From Bactrocera neohumeralis (lineage: Eukaryota; Arthropoda; Insecta; Diptera; Tephritidae), in contig NW_026089624.1 in NCBI RefSeq assembly GCF_024586455.1, positions 25,980,764-26,044,763 on the forward strand: a stretch of DNA of 64,000 bases. The letters are read 5' to 3'. This document shows, one piece after another, positions 10,490-20,002 of this stretch (its first letter is position 1; the number at the start of each line of letters is the position of its first letter). The notes below the pieces were generated by a model. That model had not been told where the DNA came from. It saw nothing but the letters and a program-made list of their open reading frames with translations, and made no database searches. Position numbers and translations under genes: made by a program.

Positions 10490-10855
10490 AGTTTATTGAA
10501 ATGCTTTAATAATTTTTTCGATTTCCTTTTTCTCATTTGATTTTAAACGATCAAGGTTGATGTTCTTTACTTCACTTATATCTAATGAATAAACTTGCTC
10601 TTGCATAGTTTTGATATAGAATGGAAGATTCACACCATTTTTCAAAATTATTGTCATTTTTTCGATATATAGATAAGTTTATTGAAAGGCTTTAATAATT
10701 TTTTCGATTTCCTTTTTCTCATTTGATTTTAAATGATCAAGGTTGATGTTCTTTACTTCACTTATATCTAATGAATAAACTTGCTCTTGCATAGTTTTCA
10801 TATAGAATGGAAGATTCACACCATTTTTCAAAATTATTATAATTTTTTCGATATC
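10490..10855 (-). repeat. Tandem duplication of about 180 bp in the pol N-terminus
   Basis: Two adjacent copies (about 10490-10665 and 10672-10850) share gatgttctttacttcactta and tatctaatgaataaacttgc with few differences. Translated on the minus strand each encodes the linker before RT, including MQEQVYSLDISEVKNINLD and KSNEKKEIEKIIKAF. In a normal errantivirus-type Pol this linker occurs once. The duplication introduces stops and separates the protease end from RT. Confidence 0.85.
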
Positions 10856-11956
10856 AATGGTTTTAACGTTTTTTAAAAAAAGGTATCATTTCCTATTAAC
10901 AAATCATATGGTTTATTAAAAATTACCGTAAAGTTCTACAAATTTCGAGCTACATAGATACAATTCCAAGGAATTTTGTTTCAATTGAGGTGTCTTATTT
11001 AAAATTTCATAAATATTTAAGATACATACAATATTTTATTAATTTTTATTGAAGTCAGCACTTTTGCCACCTTCGCTCACTTAAATAGCGATTACATATT
11101 TCCAGTAGCATTAAGGATTTCGGATTTCACTTAACCCTCTCGTTCGAAAAGCAATAGGTGTGTTCGACCTGCTTCTATCCGTCTATTAATGAAATTATCA
11201 CATTCACACTCGAATATGGCATTTCGTTGCCATAAACGTAATTCTTCCGTATTCATTTGAAAATTTGTTTCAGGTAGAGGTGCAAACAATAAATCTATAA
11301 TTTATTTCATGTACTTATATAGTGCTATAACTTTACACACATAATCTAAGTACGCAATTTTATATTTTAAAGAAATTTTAACAAATTAACTTCTGTATCT
11401 ACTGCTGCTTTTTGTTTTTCTTTTCTCGTTTGTTCGTTTCTTTTTCTAATGGTATTGTTTTTGAATTGATTGAAACATTTAGTGAGTATAATTTCTGTGT
11501 TAACTTTTTTTTTGTTTTACAAAGAAAGTAATGGCTTCAAATAAAACTACTACTTAAATTACTAAATTATTAATTGAATATTATTTTACCTTGCTCTTGG
11601 TGCTGCTGTTGTTTTTGTTTTGTTGTTACTGTTACTGGCGTCGTTGTTGTTGTTAATGTTGTTACTGTTTTTTTTGCTGCCGTTGTTACTGTTATTGTTG
11701 TTGCTTTTGTTAATGTTGTTGTTGTTGCTTCCGTTAATGTTGTTGTTGCTGCTGATGCTTTTTATTTTTTTTTTGCAACTTTCATTTATTTAGCAAAGTT
11801 TATTAATAATTTATTTTCAATTTATTTATTTAGCGTATTTTATATAGTTTAATTTACTTCATAATATTTCATTTATTTAGTAAAAGTTTGAGAATACTTT
11901 TGCTTTCAACGCACTAAAATTGTTACGATGTATAGTAGAAAAATGGGGAACACCGA
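10856..11956 (-). pseudogene. Protease end and degraded gag/leader region
   Basis: Immediately above the duplication the minus strand encodes NKPYDLLIGNDTFF (about 10875-10920), the C-terminal end of a retropepsin-like protease. Beyond it I see no gag motif. A low-complexity (TTG)n-like stretch at about 11595-11760 reads AAC-rich on the minus strand and would give Asn-rich peptide. The plus-strand Val/Cys-rich frame over it (11574-11852) is an artefact of that repeat. Gag is therefore deleted or unrecognisable. Confidence 0.6.
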
Positions 11957-11972
11957 ATTACCGACTGCGCCA
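11957..11972 (-). other. Primer-binding site, tRNA-Ser type
   Basis: On the minus strand the sequence reads TGGCGCAGTCGGTAAT, complementary to a tRNA-Ser 3' end, the primer used by 17.6/297-type elements. It abuts the 5' LTR exactly and fixes the orientation of the element. Confidence 0.85.
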
Positions 11973-12235
11973 ATTACGATATGATATGTAATTTATCGGA
12001 AATTACATATCTTTCGTTTGAATAATAAAACTCCGGCTAATTTACCGTACTGTGCGGCTTGCTGTCCAGTTTATTATTAATTATTTTATTCTTTATAAAA
12101 ATCTTATTTGCTAAATTTACCTGAAGCCGTTGTGCTGACTTGACATTCCTCAGCATCAACGACCCGGCATATCTTAAATATCTTAATCTAAATAACAGTG
12201 GCATTTGATTTCATTTTTAAAGGAATTTAATGCTT
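11973..12235 (-). repeat. 5' LTR of the errantivirus-like element, part 1
   Basis: Matches the left LTR from its minus-strand end up to tttaatgctt, where the RTE LINE interrupts it. The remaining LTR resumes at 15487. Confidence 0.88.
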
Positions 12236-12281
12236 CTTCTTCTAAATTGGCGTAGACACCGCTTAAGCGATTATAGCCGAG

Positions 12282-14208
12282 TTAACAACAGCGCGCCAGT
12301 CGTTTCTTCTTTTCGCTACGTGGCGCCAATTGGATATTCCAAGCGAAGCCAGGTCCTTCTCCACTTGGTCCTTCCAACGAGTGGAGGTCTTCCTCTTCCT
12401 CTGCTTCCCCGGCGGGTACTGCGTCGAATATTTTCAGAGCTGGAGTGTTTTCGTCCATCCGGACAACATGACCTAGCCAGCGTAGCCGCTGTCTTTTAAT
12501 TCGCTGAACTATGTCGATGTCGTCGTATATCTCGTACAGCTCATCGTTCCATCGAATGCGGTATTCGCCGTGGCTAACGCGCAAAGGACCGATAAATCTT
12601 TCGCAGAACTTTTCTTTCGAAAACTCGCAACGTCGACTCATCCGTTGTTGACATCGTCCAAGACTCTGCACCATACAGCAGGACGGGAATTATGAGTGAC
12701 TTTTGTTTGTCGAGAAAGGACTTTGCTTCTCAATTGCCTACTCAGTCCGAAGTAGCACCTGTTGGCAAGAGTTATCCTGCGTTGGATTTCTAGGCTGACA
12801 TTGTTGGTGGTGTTTACGCTGGTTCCAAGATAGACGAAATTATCTACGACTTCAAAGTTATGACTGTCAACAGTGACGTGAGAGCCAAGTCGCGAATGCG
12901 ACGACTGTTTGTTTGATGACAGGAGATATTTCGTCTTGCCCTCGTTCACTGCCAGACCCATTTTCTGTGCTTCCTTGTCCAGCCTGGAGAAAGCAGAACT
13001 AACGGCGCGGGTGTTGAGGCCGATGATATCAATATCATCGGCATACGCCAACAGCTGTACACTCTTATAGAAGATGGTACCTTCTCTGTTTAGTTCTGCG
13101 GCTCGAACTATTTTCTCCAAAAGCAGGTTGAAAAAGTCGCACGATAGGGAATCGCCTTGTCTGAAACCTCGTTTGGTATCGAACGGCTCGGAGAGGTCCT
13201 TCCCGATCCTGACGGAGCTTTTGGTGTTACTCAACGTCAGTTTACACAGCCGTATTAGTTTTGCGGGGATACCAAATTCAGACATCGCGGCATAAAGGCA
13301 GCTCCTTTTCGTGCTGTCGAAAGCAGCTTTGAAATCGACGAAGAGGTGGTGTGTGTCGATTCTCCTTTCACGGGTCTTTTCCAAGATTTGGCGCATGATG
13401 AATATCTGGTCGGTTGTTGATTTGCCAGGTCTAAAGCCACACTGATAAGGTTCAATCAGTTTGTTGACGGTGGGCTTTAATCTATCACACAATACGCTCG
13501 ATAGAACCTTATATGCGATGTTGAGGAGGCTAATCCCACGGTAGTTGGCGCAGATTGTGGGGTCTCCTGTTTTATGGATTGGGCATAGCACACTTAAATT
13601 TCAATCGCTGGGCATGCTTTCGTCCGACCATATTTTACAAAGAAGCTGATGCATGCTCCTTATCAGTTCTTCGCCGCCGTGTTTGAATAGCTCGGCCGGT
13701 AATCCGTCGGCCCCTGCCGCTTTGTTGTTCTTCAGACGAGCAATTGCTATTCGAACTTCTTCATGGTCGGGTAATGGAACGTCTGCTCCATCGTCATCGA
13801 TTGGGGAATCGGGTTCTCCTTCTCCTGGTGTTGTGCGTTCACTGCCATTCAGCAGGCTGGAGAAGTGTTCCCTCCATAATTTAAGTATGCTCTGGGCATC
13901 AGTGACTAGATCACCTTTGGGGTTCTACAGGAATACGCTCCGGTCTTGAAACCTTCCGTAAGCCGCCGCATTTTTTCGTAGAATTTTCGAGCATTACCCC
14001 TGTCGGCCAGCTTATCAAGCTCTTCGTACTCACGCATTTCAGCCTCTTTCTTCTTCTGTCTACAAATGCGTCTCGCTTCCCTCTTCAACTCTCGGTATCT
14101 ATCCCATCCCGCACGTGTAGTGGTCGATCGTAACGTTGCGAGGTAGGCAGTCTGTTTTCTCTCCGCTGCGACACGGCACTCCTCGTCGTACCAGCTGTTC
14201 TTTTGCAC
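12282..14208 (-). pseudogene. RTE reverse transcriptase (copy A), frameshifted
   Basis: Three frames make up the RT half. The first (13906-14208) has WYDEECRVAAERKQ and the coiled Lys/Arg-rich linker RQKKKEAEMREYEELDKLAD. A stop near 13603 (a Trp codon changed to TGA) precedes the main frame (12638-13591). That frame has GFRPGKSTTDQIF, HHLFVDFKAAFDS with the first Asp, GFRQGDSLSCDFFNLLLEK, LLAYADDIDIIG with the catalytic YADD, and YLGTSVNTTNNV. The C-terminal frame (12282-12674) has GEYRIRWNDELYEIYDD and RLRWLGHVVRMDENTPALK. The RT active site is intact, but the protein is interrupted at least three times. Confidence 0.9.
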
Positions 14209-15476
14209 TTTCCGAAAACCAATGGTTTCGGTTGCAGCTGTACGTAAGGAGTTTGAAATGCCGTCCCACAGTTCCTTATACCGAGTTGTTGACGAGTGCT
14301 CTCAGAGAGCAGGAGTGCAAGCCGAGTAGAAAATCGTTCGGCTGTCTGTTGTGATTGCAGCTTCTCGACGTCGAACCTTCCTTGTGTTTGGTGGCGCGCG
14401 TTTTTTGCTGCACAGAGGCGGGTGCGAATCTTAGCTGCAACAAGATAGTGGTCCGAGTCGATGTTAGGACCTCGGAGCGCACGCACATCTAAAACACTGG
14501 AGCCGTGTCTTCCGTCTATCACAACATGATCGATCTGGTTTGTAGTTTTTCGATCCGGAGACAGCCAGGTAGCTTGATGAATCTTCTTATGCTGGAATCT
14601 AGTACTACAGATAACCATATTTCGGGCCCCGGCGAAGTCAATCAGCCTCAACCCATTTGGGGATGTTTCGTCGTGGAGGCTGAATTTACCGACCGTAGTG
14701 CCAAATATACCTTCTTTGCCCACCCTGGCGTTAAAGTCGCCAAGCACGATTTTGACATCGTGGCGGGGGCAGCTCTCATAAGCGCGCTCCAAGCGCTCAT
14801 AGAAGGCATCTTTGGTCACATCGTCCTTCTCTTCCGTCGGGGCGTGGGCGCAAATCAGCGATATGTTGAAGAACCTCGCTTTGATGCGGATTGTGGCTAG
14901 ACGTTCATTCACCGCAGTGAATGATAGTACTCGGCGACGGAGTCTCTCTCCCACCACAAATCCTACACCAAACTTGCGCTCCTTTATATGGCCACTGTAG
15001 TAAATGTCACAAGGACCTACTCGTCTCTGTCCTTGTCCCGTCCATCGCATTTCTTGGACGGCGGTGATGTCAGCCTTTGTCTTTACGAGGACATCAACCA
15101 GCTGGGCAGCGGCACCTTCCCAATTAAGGGACCGGACATTCCAGGTGCATGCCCTCAATTCGTAGTCCTTATTTCGTTTGCCATGGTCGTCATCAAAAGG
15201 GGGGTCTCTCATCCGAGGCTGGTTGTAGCTCTTCACTGGGGGTGTTTTACGTGGCGGGTCCCAAACCCAGCGCACAACCCTTGTAGGAATGTTTCGCCTT
15301 CTCACTTTAGCTCGCCTTCGAACGGATGTTCTTAGGCTACCAGAGGATACTTGGTCAAAGACCGGAAGTAGTGAGCTGCTTGAGCCATGTGTAAAAGAAT
15401 CGTTTCTGGCCACTCCCAAGTGAATGGCGATCAGAGAACTTTCCTCACTTGCGTGAACTTCTACACTTGACTCCAT
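14085..15476 (-). CDS. RTE endonuclease domain (copy A)
   Basis: The 463-residue frame is the N-terminal apurinic/apyrimidinic-type endonuclease of a non-LTR retrotransposon, which nicks target DNA to prime reverse transcription. After a basic Ser/Arg-rich leader of about 110 residues come TWNVRSLNW, QEMRWTG with the catalytic Glu, YYSGHIKERKFGVGFVVG, NISLICAHAPTEEKDD, VLGDFNARVG with the catalytic Asp/Asn, NQIDHVVIDGRH and the terminal SDHYLVAAK with Asp-His. All key residues are present, so this domain looks intact. The end of the frame diverges by frameshift into the RT linker. Database hits to craniofacial development protein 2 usually reflect this transposon domain. Confidence 0.88.
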   Translation of the reverse strand: MESSVEVHASEESSLIAIHLGVARNDSFTHGSSSSLLPVFDQVSSGSLRTSVRRRAKVRRRNIPTRVVRWVWDPPRKTPPVKSYNQPRMRDPPFDDDHGKRNKDYELRACTWNVRSLNWEGAAAQLVDVLVKTKADITAVQEMRWTGQGQRRVGPCDIYYSGHIKERKFGVGFVVGERLRRRVLSFTAVNERLATIRIKARFFNISLICAHAPTEEKDDVTKDAFYERLERAYESCPRHDVKIVLGDFNARVGKEGIFGTTVGKFSLHDETSPNGLRLIDFAGARNMVICSTRFQHKKIHQATWLSPDRKTTNQIDHVVIDGRHGSSVLDVRALRGPNIDSDHYLVAAKIRTRLCAAKNARHQTQGRFDVEKLQSQQTAERFSTRLALLLSESTRQQLGIRNCGTAFQTPYVQLQPKPLVFGKCKRTAGTTRSAVSQRRENRLPTSQRYDRPLHVRDGIDTES

Positions 15477-15486
15477 CCTCCAATGC

Positions 15487-15645
15487 TAATGCTTGCTTAT
15501 GAATATTTCCTTATTTATGTATTTTGCAATTTAATATGTATGTATGTAGTTGAATCTGAAGATTCAACTTACATTTTAGAGGAATAAAAATTAGAAAATA
15601 CTTGTTTTTTTTGGTTTGAAAGTGGTGGAGTCGTTTGACGAAACT
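15487..15645 (-). repeat. 5' LTR of the errantivirus-like element, part 2
   Basis: Continuation of the LTR after RTE copy A, beginning taatgcttgcttatgaat and ending ...tttgacgaaact, homologous to the right edge of the left LTR but three bases shorter at the very end. Confidence 0.88.
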
Positions 15646-16092
15646 CGGGTGTGCATAGCGGTTTAGCGAAATTAATGCGATCGCGAGTGGGAGGGTCGGT
15701 GACCGCGAGTGTTTTTATGCGGTTACACATTTTTGCGCAATTTTGTGCATTTTTGTGTGCCAAATTGTCGCGAGTAGCGGTAAGTAATTTTTATAATTAC
15801 TATTGTTTATACGGACAACGTGGTCATCCACGTTGTTGTTATTGGCGGAAGCTTCGCACGGTTCCAGTGTAGCTCCGTGTTGTTGGTACTCTTGCTGACT
15901 GGACTGCCTGCCGGTAGTTCTGTGCCGAGCATCTGGCGTTTAGTCGGCTCTGTGTCAGAGGAGTCTGGACAGGATTGCCCAAAGGGTGCAAGCGTCTGTC
16001 CAACGTTGGAGACTGTGACTCCTGTGTGGACCATCGGTCGTAAGAGCGCTACCGTTTAGCCCACAGAGCGATTCGGTTCAGCGCCACATCGG
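15646..16092. other. Unassigned GC-richer DNA with a hairpin
   Basis: No family recognised. The stretch is notably less AT-rich than its surroundings. A perfect 9-bp stem with a 4-base loop lies at 15815-15836 (acaacgtgg, tcat, ccacgttgt). Frames exist on both strands (15820-16059 plus, 15807-16034 minus), each Ser/Val/Thr-rich, neither with a motif I know. The minus frame could be a piece of a retroelement gag, but I cannot show it. Confidence 0.4.
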
Positions 16093-16192
16093 NNNNNNNN
16101 NNNNNNNNNNNNNNNNNNNNNNNNNNNNNNNNNNNNNNNNNNNNNNNNNNNNNNNNNNNNNNNNNNNNNNNNNNNNNNNNNNNNNNNNNNNN
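16093..16192. other. Assembly gap (100 N)
   Basis: Exactly 100 N. It cuts into the 5' side of the RTE fragment that follows, so that fragment may be longer in the genome. Confidence 0.99.
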
Positions 16193-16630
16193 GTGCAGAG
16201 GTTTGGGCGATGACAGCAACCGATGAGTACACGTTGCGAGTTTTCGAGAAAAAAATTCTGCGAAAGATTTGTGGTCCTTTGCGCATTGACCACGGTGAAT
16301 ATCGCATCCGATGGAACGATGAGCTGTACGAGATATATGACGACATTGACATAGTTCAGCGAATTAAAAGACAGCGGCTACGCTGGCTAGGTCATGTTGT
16401 CCGGATGGATGAAAACACTCCAGCTCTGAAAGTATTCGAAGTGTACCCGCCGGGGGAAGCAGAGGAAGAGGAAGACTCACTCCGTTGGAAGGACTAAGTG
16501 GAGAAGGACCGGCTCTGCTTGAATATCTAATTGGCGCCACGGCAGCGAAAAGAAGAAACGACTGGCGCGCTGTTGTTAACTCGGCTATAATCGCGTAAGC
16601 GGTGTCTACGCCAATTAAGAAGAAGAAGAA
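16193..16630 (+). mobile_element. RTE-clade LINE, copy B (3' end only)
   Basis: Plus-strand copy of the RTE family covering only the C-terminal end. It encodes LRVFEKKILRKICGPLRIDH, GEYRIRWNDELYEIYDD and RLRWLGHVVRMDENTPALK, then breaks frame at the Gly/Arg-rich segment. The 3' terminus is intact: the conserved tgttgttaactcggctataa segment is followed by ccaatt and an AAG microsatellite (about 16616-16630). The left edge is hidden by the assembly gap. Confidence 0.9.
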
Positions 16631-16910
16631 TGTGCAAAACAAAATTAAACATATAATACATGCCACGTTGTAACATAACCTGCATGTCACCACATGGTAG
16701 GAAACTTTAAGGTCACCTTCAAAAAGAAGTATATAACAAGAATTTTGCAATCGGATGATTAACTCCAACAATTCAATTATTAACTTCGACTAGCGGTACT
16801 TGGCACTGACAACTAATCCAATTAGTTCCAGTGAGAACCAATCGGAATGGCAACTCATCTAAATAGTTCCAGTGACAACCGACCAGCATTGCAGCTGTCA
16901 GTGAGCGATA

Positions 16911-17444
16911 TTGCGAAAGATGCACACAGAGTTCACGAATTCCGCGGAGACGACATATGTATATGCCCTCTCTTCATTTTTAAGAGAAGTCGACGCCGTA
17001 CTGTATACAGATCCAACTGCATGCGAATATGTATACCGAAAGGTAATCCTAAATAAAAATCAAGGTAAAGCATTACATGCAATTCGTACTATATCGTCAG
17101 ATGCAAACTGGATCGAAATCAAAGCAACCCTAATCAGAACTTTCGGCATTAAGGAGACATGCCATCAACTTTACCAGCAAGCGTTTGCTCTTCGACATAC
17201 TAACATTAGAATTTATTTTGAATTGTTAGTAAATATATTATACATATTAAACGAAAAATTTGAATACGATGTAAGTAAACCAATAGAATTTAGTGCTCTA
17301 AATAATGAAAACATCATTTTAAGAACATTTTTAAATAATATAGATGCTAATTTCGCTTTGATAATTATAAATAGGAATATAAATTGCTTATCAGATGCTT
17401 ATAATTTATTAGAAAGCGAAGGTTTAATTCGTAATCAGAATAAG
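16911..17444 (+). pseudogene. Errantivirus-like Gag, N-terminal and core part
   Basis: The frame from 16911 encodes about 178 residues of Gag before an insertion breaks it. It resembles the Gag core of 17.6/297-like elements: a region ending SFLREVDAVLYTD, then NKNQGKALHAIRTI, WIEIKATLIRTFGIKETC, YFELLVNILYILNEKFEY and NLLESEGLIRNQNK. Gag forms the particle that packages element RNA. There is no zinc knuckle, as usual for this group. The start of the frame is uncertain, because a separate upstream frame at 16847 begins MATHLNSSSDN and may carry the true N-terminus with a shift near 16940. Confidence 0.75.
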
Positions 17445-18010
17445 TGTTGTAACGTGGCTTTTACCACCTTACAATAATTTACTTCAACACTGTACATCAT
17501 TTACCCTCACCATACCATAGAAGCTTTCCAACATACTAGAATTATCCGACACGTACTAAACTTCACCTCACCGCATTGACCAAAGCTACGCACACAACTT
17601 ACCTCACTACGCTGACGACAGCTGCGCTATGCTGCTATATAAGCAAGCACTTCACACCGAATACGTTCTTTTCTTCCAGCTCGCCAGCGAGGACGGTCGC
17701 CCAGCAGTCAGCAGCAATAGGCAGTGTGAGGAGCCGGGAAAATACTGCCCTGTATTTTACAGTCAACCGCGTCTGGGAGTAACTACTCCTCACCAGAAGC
17801 CAAAGGACCATCACCGCCGCATAAATCACCGTGCCAACTTCAACAAGCGCCAACGCCTGGCGCGCCAATTTCGCTCGCTTCCATCTAACTCGCGGTATAA
17901 ATACATGCTGGTCTGGCTGTCCACATAAGGGGGTGTGGATACATCTTTACGAGAGTAAACACTTTTCTTTGCTAAGGGTTCGTGAGTCCCAAGGCTGACC
18001 CTAAAGCGGC
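17445..18010 (+). repeat. Putative solo LTR inserted in gag
   Basis: Gag coding stops abruptly at tgttgtaacgtggc and returns past about 18010. The intervening sequence is GC-richer and has a TATA box (cggtataaatacatgctgg, about 17893-17911) followed by a transcript-start-like region, as an LTR promoter would. The left edge begins TGTTGT. A candidate 4-bp duplication taag lies at 17441-17444 and again at 17926-17929 or 17973-17976. Neither right edge restores the gag frame, so the boundary is unresolved. Confidence 0.5.
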
Positions 18011-18407
18011 TGAGCATACCTCAGCTATGGACGAAACCCCATTACAGCGTAATAGTATAAATTTCAATGATGATTACTATAACCATGCAAAACGAAGTAG
18101 ACAAACAGATTCATGTTACAACTTTAACAGAGATCAACAAGAATATAAAATAAATCAACAATAATTGAGAAATTATAATAAAAATTTTCAGAAATTCTAT
18201 CCTGATCAAAATAGAAAGTTTTTGCCAAGGCAGAATTATTCAAGTCAAATTAATAATAAATTTCGGTTGCAAAATTCCAATCAATATAATAGCCCAAATT
18301 TTAGAAGAAGTGAACTAATGAATACAGATTGCGCACAATTTGATGAAATTGATAAAAACCAAGTTTCAAATTTTCATGTTATAGCCTCAAGGGAACATTA
18401 CCCATAA
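17982..18407 (+). pseudogene. Errantivirus-like Gag, C-terminal part
   Basis: Two frames, 17982-18164 and 18165-18407, in the same phase and separated by one TAA stop (codon at 18162-18164). They are rich in Asn, Gln, Arg and Phe: NHAKRSRQTDSCYNFNRDQQ, then FYPDQNRKFLPRQNYSSQ and PNFRRSELMNTD. This basic, Asn-rich tail takes the place of a zinc knuckle in 17.6/297-type Gag and is expected to bind RNA. It ends HVIASREHYP just before the protease. Confidence 0.75.
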
Positions 18408-18410
18408 TAG

Positions 18411-18880
18411 AGCTTCACATAGAAAACAGTACTGTTTTATGTTTAGTAGATACTGGCTCAACTACTTCACTTCTAAATGGAAAAGTACTACCTTACTACA
18501 AAAGAATTGCACTTCAAGTTCCATTAAAATTTAAATCTTTAAATAGTGAAACTAAAATTAATTTTGAAATTATTACCAATTTACCAAAAGAATTTAAAAA
18601 AAATGCAACAATGTCATGGAAGTTAACCAGCTTTGAGGGAAAAACTTTTGATGCAATTCTAGGACAAAATATTTTAAAACCTCTGAAGGCAATTATAGAT
18701 ATGCACAAAGAAAGTATTACTATAAATAACATCGAAATTAAATTTGTTAATGGTTATCCATATAGTAAAATAAAAGACTTCCATTACTTAAATACAATCA
18801 ATATAACTGATACCTCGGGATTACATGACACAGCTAATGTTGAATTAGTCGCAGATAGATTGTTGCTCATTCTCAAATAA
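18411..18880 (+). pseudogene. Errantivirus-like protease and start of pol
   Basis: Starting in the frame of 18409-18500, the sequence encodes ELHIENSTVLCLVDTGSTTS, which contains the aspartic protease active site DTGS. It continues in the open frame at 18611-18880 with SFEGKTFDAILGQNILKPLK, the protease C-terminal loop ending in a LGQN motif. The reading then runs through DSGLH-like spacer to VELVADRLLLILK and a stop, just before RTE copy C. Retropepsin-type enzymes process Gag and Pol. The active-site triplet is present, but the frame is short. Confidence 0.8.
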
Positions 18881-18979
18881 TTTTTAAGTAGAAAAGGCAA
18901 AATCGCCTGTACTCTTAACTTATATACATTCTTCTTCTTCTTAATTGGCGTAGACACCGCTTACGGGATTATAGCCGAG

Positions 18980-19903
18980 TTAACAACAGCGCGCCAATCG
19001 TTTCTCCTTTTCGCTACGTGGACCATAAATCTTTCGCAGAACTTTTCTCTCGAAAACTCGCAACGTCGACTCATCAGTTGTTGACATCGTCCAAGCCTCT
19101 GCACCATATAGCAGTATGGGAATTATGAGCGATTTATAGAGTTTGGCTTTTGTTCGTCGAGGGAGAACTTTACTTTTCAATTGCCTACTCAGTCCGAAGT
19201 AGCACCTGTTGGCAAGAGCAATCCTGCGTTGGATTTCCAGACTGACATTGCTGGTGGTGTTAATGCTGGTTCCTAAATAGACGAAATTATCTACAACTTC
19301 AAAGTTATGACTGTCAACAGTGACGTGAGAGCCAAGTCGCGAGTGCGACGACTGTTTGTTTGATGACAGGAGATATTTCGTCTTGCTCTCGTTCACTGCC
19401 AGACCCATTTTCTGTGCTTCCTTGTCCAGCCTGGAGAAAGCAGAACTAACGGCGCGCGTATTGAGGCCGATGATATCAATATCATCGGCATACGTCAGCA
19501 GCTGTACACTTTTATAGAAGATGGTACCTTCTCTATTTAGTTCTGCGGCTCGAACTATTTTCTCCAAAAGCAGGTTGAAAAAGTCGCACGATAGGAAATC
19601 GCCTTGTCTGAAACCTCGTTTGGTATCGAACGGCTCGGAGATGTCCTTCCCGATTCTGACGGAACTTTTCGTGTTGCTCAACGTCAGTTTACACAGCCGT
19701 ATTAGTTTTGCGGGGATACCAAATTCAGACATCGCGGCATAGAGGCAGTTCCTTTTCGTGCTGTCGAAAGCAGCTTTGAAATCGACGAAGAGGTGGTGTG
19801 TGTCGATTCTCCTTTCACTTTCTCTTTTCCAAGATTTGGCGCATGGTGAATATCTGGTCGGTTGTTGATTTTCCAGGTCAAAAGCCACACTGATAAGGTC
19901 CAA
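18980..19903 (-). pseudogene. RTE reverse transcriptase (copy C)
   Basis: The 307-residue frame begins within RT at FDLENQQPTRYSPCAKS, a shifted reading of the conserved GFRPGKSTTDQ region, then enters frame at RRIDTHHLFVDFKAAFDSTK. It has GFRQGDFLSCDFFNLLLEK, LLTYADDIDIIGL with the catalytic YADD, YLGTSINTTSNV and TKAKLYKSLIIPILLYGAEAW. The 3' deletion joins KIYGP directly to RSEKEKRLARCC and so removes the conserved EYRIRWNDELYE region. The active-site residues remain, but the domain is truncated at both ends. Confidence 0.88.
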
Positions 19904-20002
19904 TCATCCCTATTCGTCGGCCCCTGCCGCTTTGTTGTTCTTCAGGCGGGCAATTGCTATTCGAACTTCTTCATGGTCGGTAATGGAACGTCTGCTCCAT
20001 CG

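Larger units (their letters stand above)
12236..15481 (-). mobile_element. RTE-clade LINE, copy A (near full length)
   Basis: This is the most complete copy of a family present seven times in the window. The 5' end (minus) starts ggaggatggagtc, an edge shared with copies C and E. The 3' end carries the phrase cgctgttgttaactcggc and finishes in a short AAG-type microsatellite instead of poly-A, as RTE elements do. It sits inside the errantivirus-like LTR with taatgctt on both sides, plus five extra bases (aatgc) at the 5' junction. Coding consists of an apurinic endonuclease followed by RT, broken by shifts and stops. Confidence 0.92.
5984..15645 (-). mobile_element. Errantivirus-like Gypsy element (17.6/297 type), minus strand, nested
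   Basis: A composite retroelement with LTRs at both ends. From the right it runs: 5' LTR (15645-15487 and 12235-11973, split by an RTE LINE), tRNA-Ser primer site, degenerate gag/protease region, reverse transcriptase/RNase H, integrase, env in two pieces, a purine-rich tract GGGGGAG next to the 3' LTR, and the 3' LTR. By eye the LTRs differ at about a dozen positions over some 420 bp, so the insertion is not recent. Flanking 4-bp sequences are cgcg and cggg, at best a mutated target duplication. The order pol then env and the Env architecture identify it as an endogenous insect errantivirus. Confidence 0.9.

Noticed and set aside
11574..11852. Membrane protein rich in Val, Cys and Phe
   Set aside because: It is the translation of a degenerate TTG/GTT simple repeat with no starting context. 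The minus strand belongs to the errantivirus-like interior.
14085..15476. Host gene resembling craniofacial development protein 2
   Set aside because: This annotation is common for such frames, but the motifs are those of an RTE endonuclease, and the family occurs seven times in the window next to RT sequence.
5984..15645. Intact, potentially active errantivirus
   Set aside because: Gag is unrecognisable, pol has a tandem duplication and shifts, env is in two pieces and the 5' LTR is split by a LINE.
16056..16352. Minus-strand frames crossing the second N gap
   Set aside because: They run through unknown bases and are antisense to the RTE C-terminal coding sequence.
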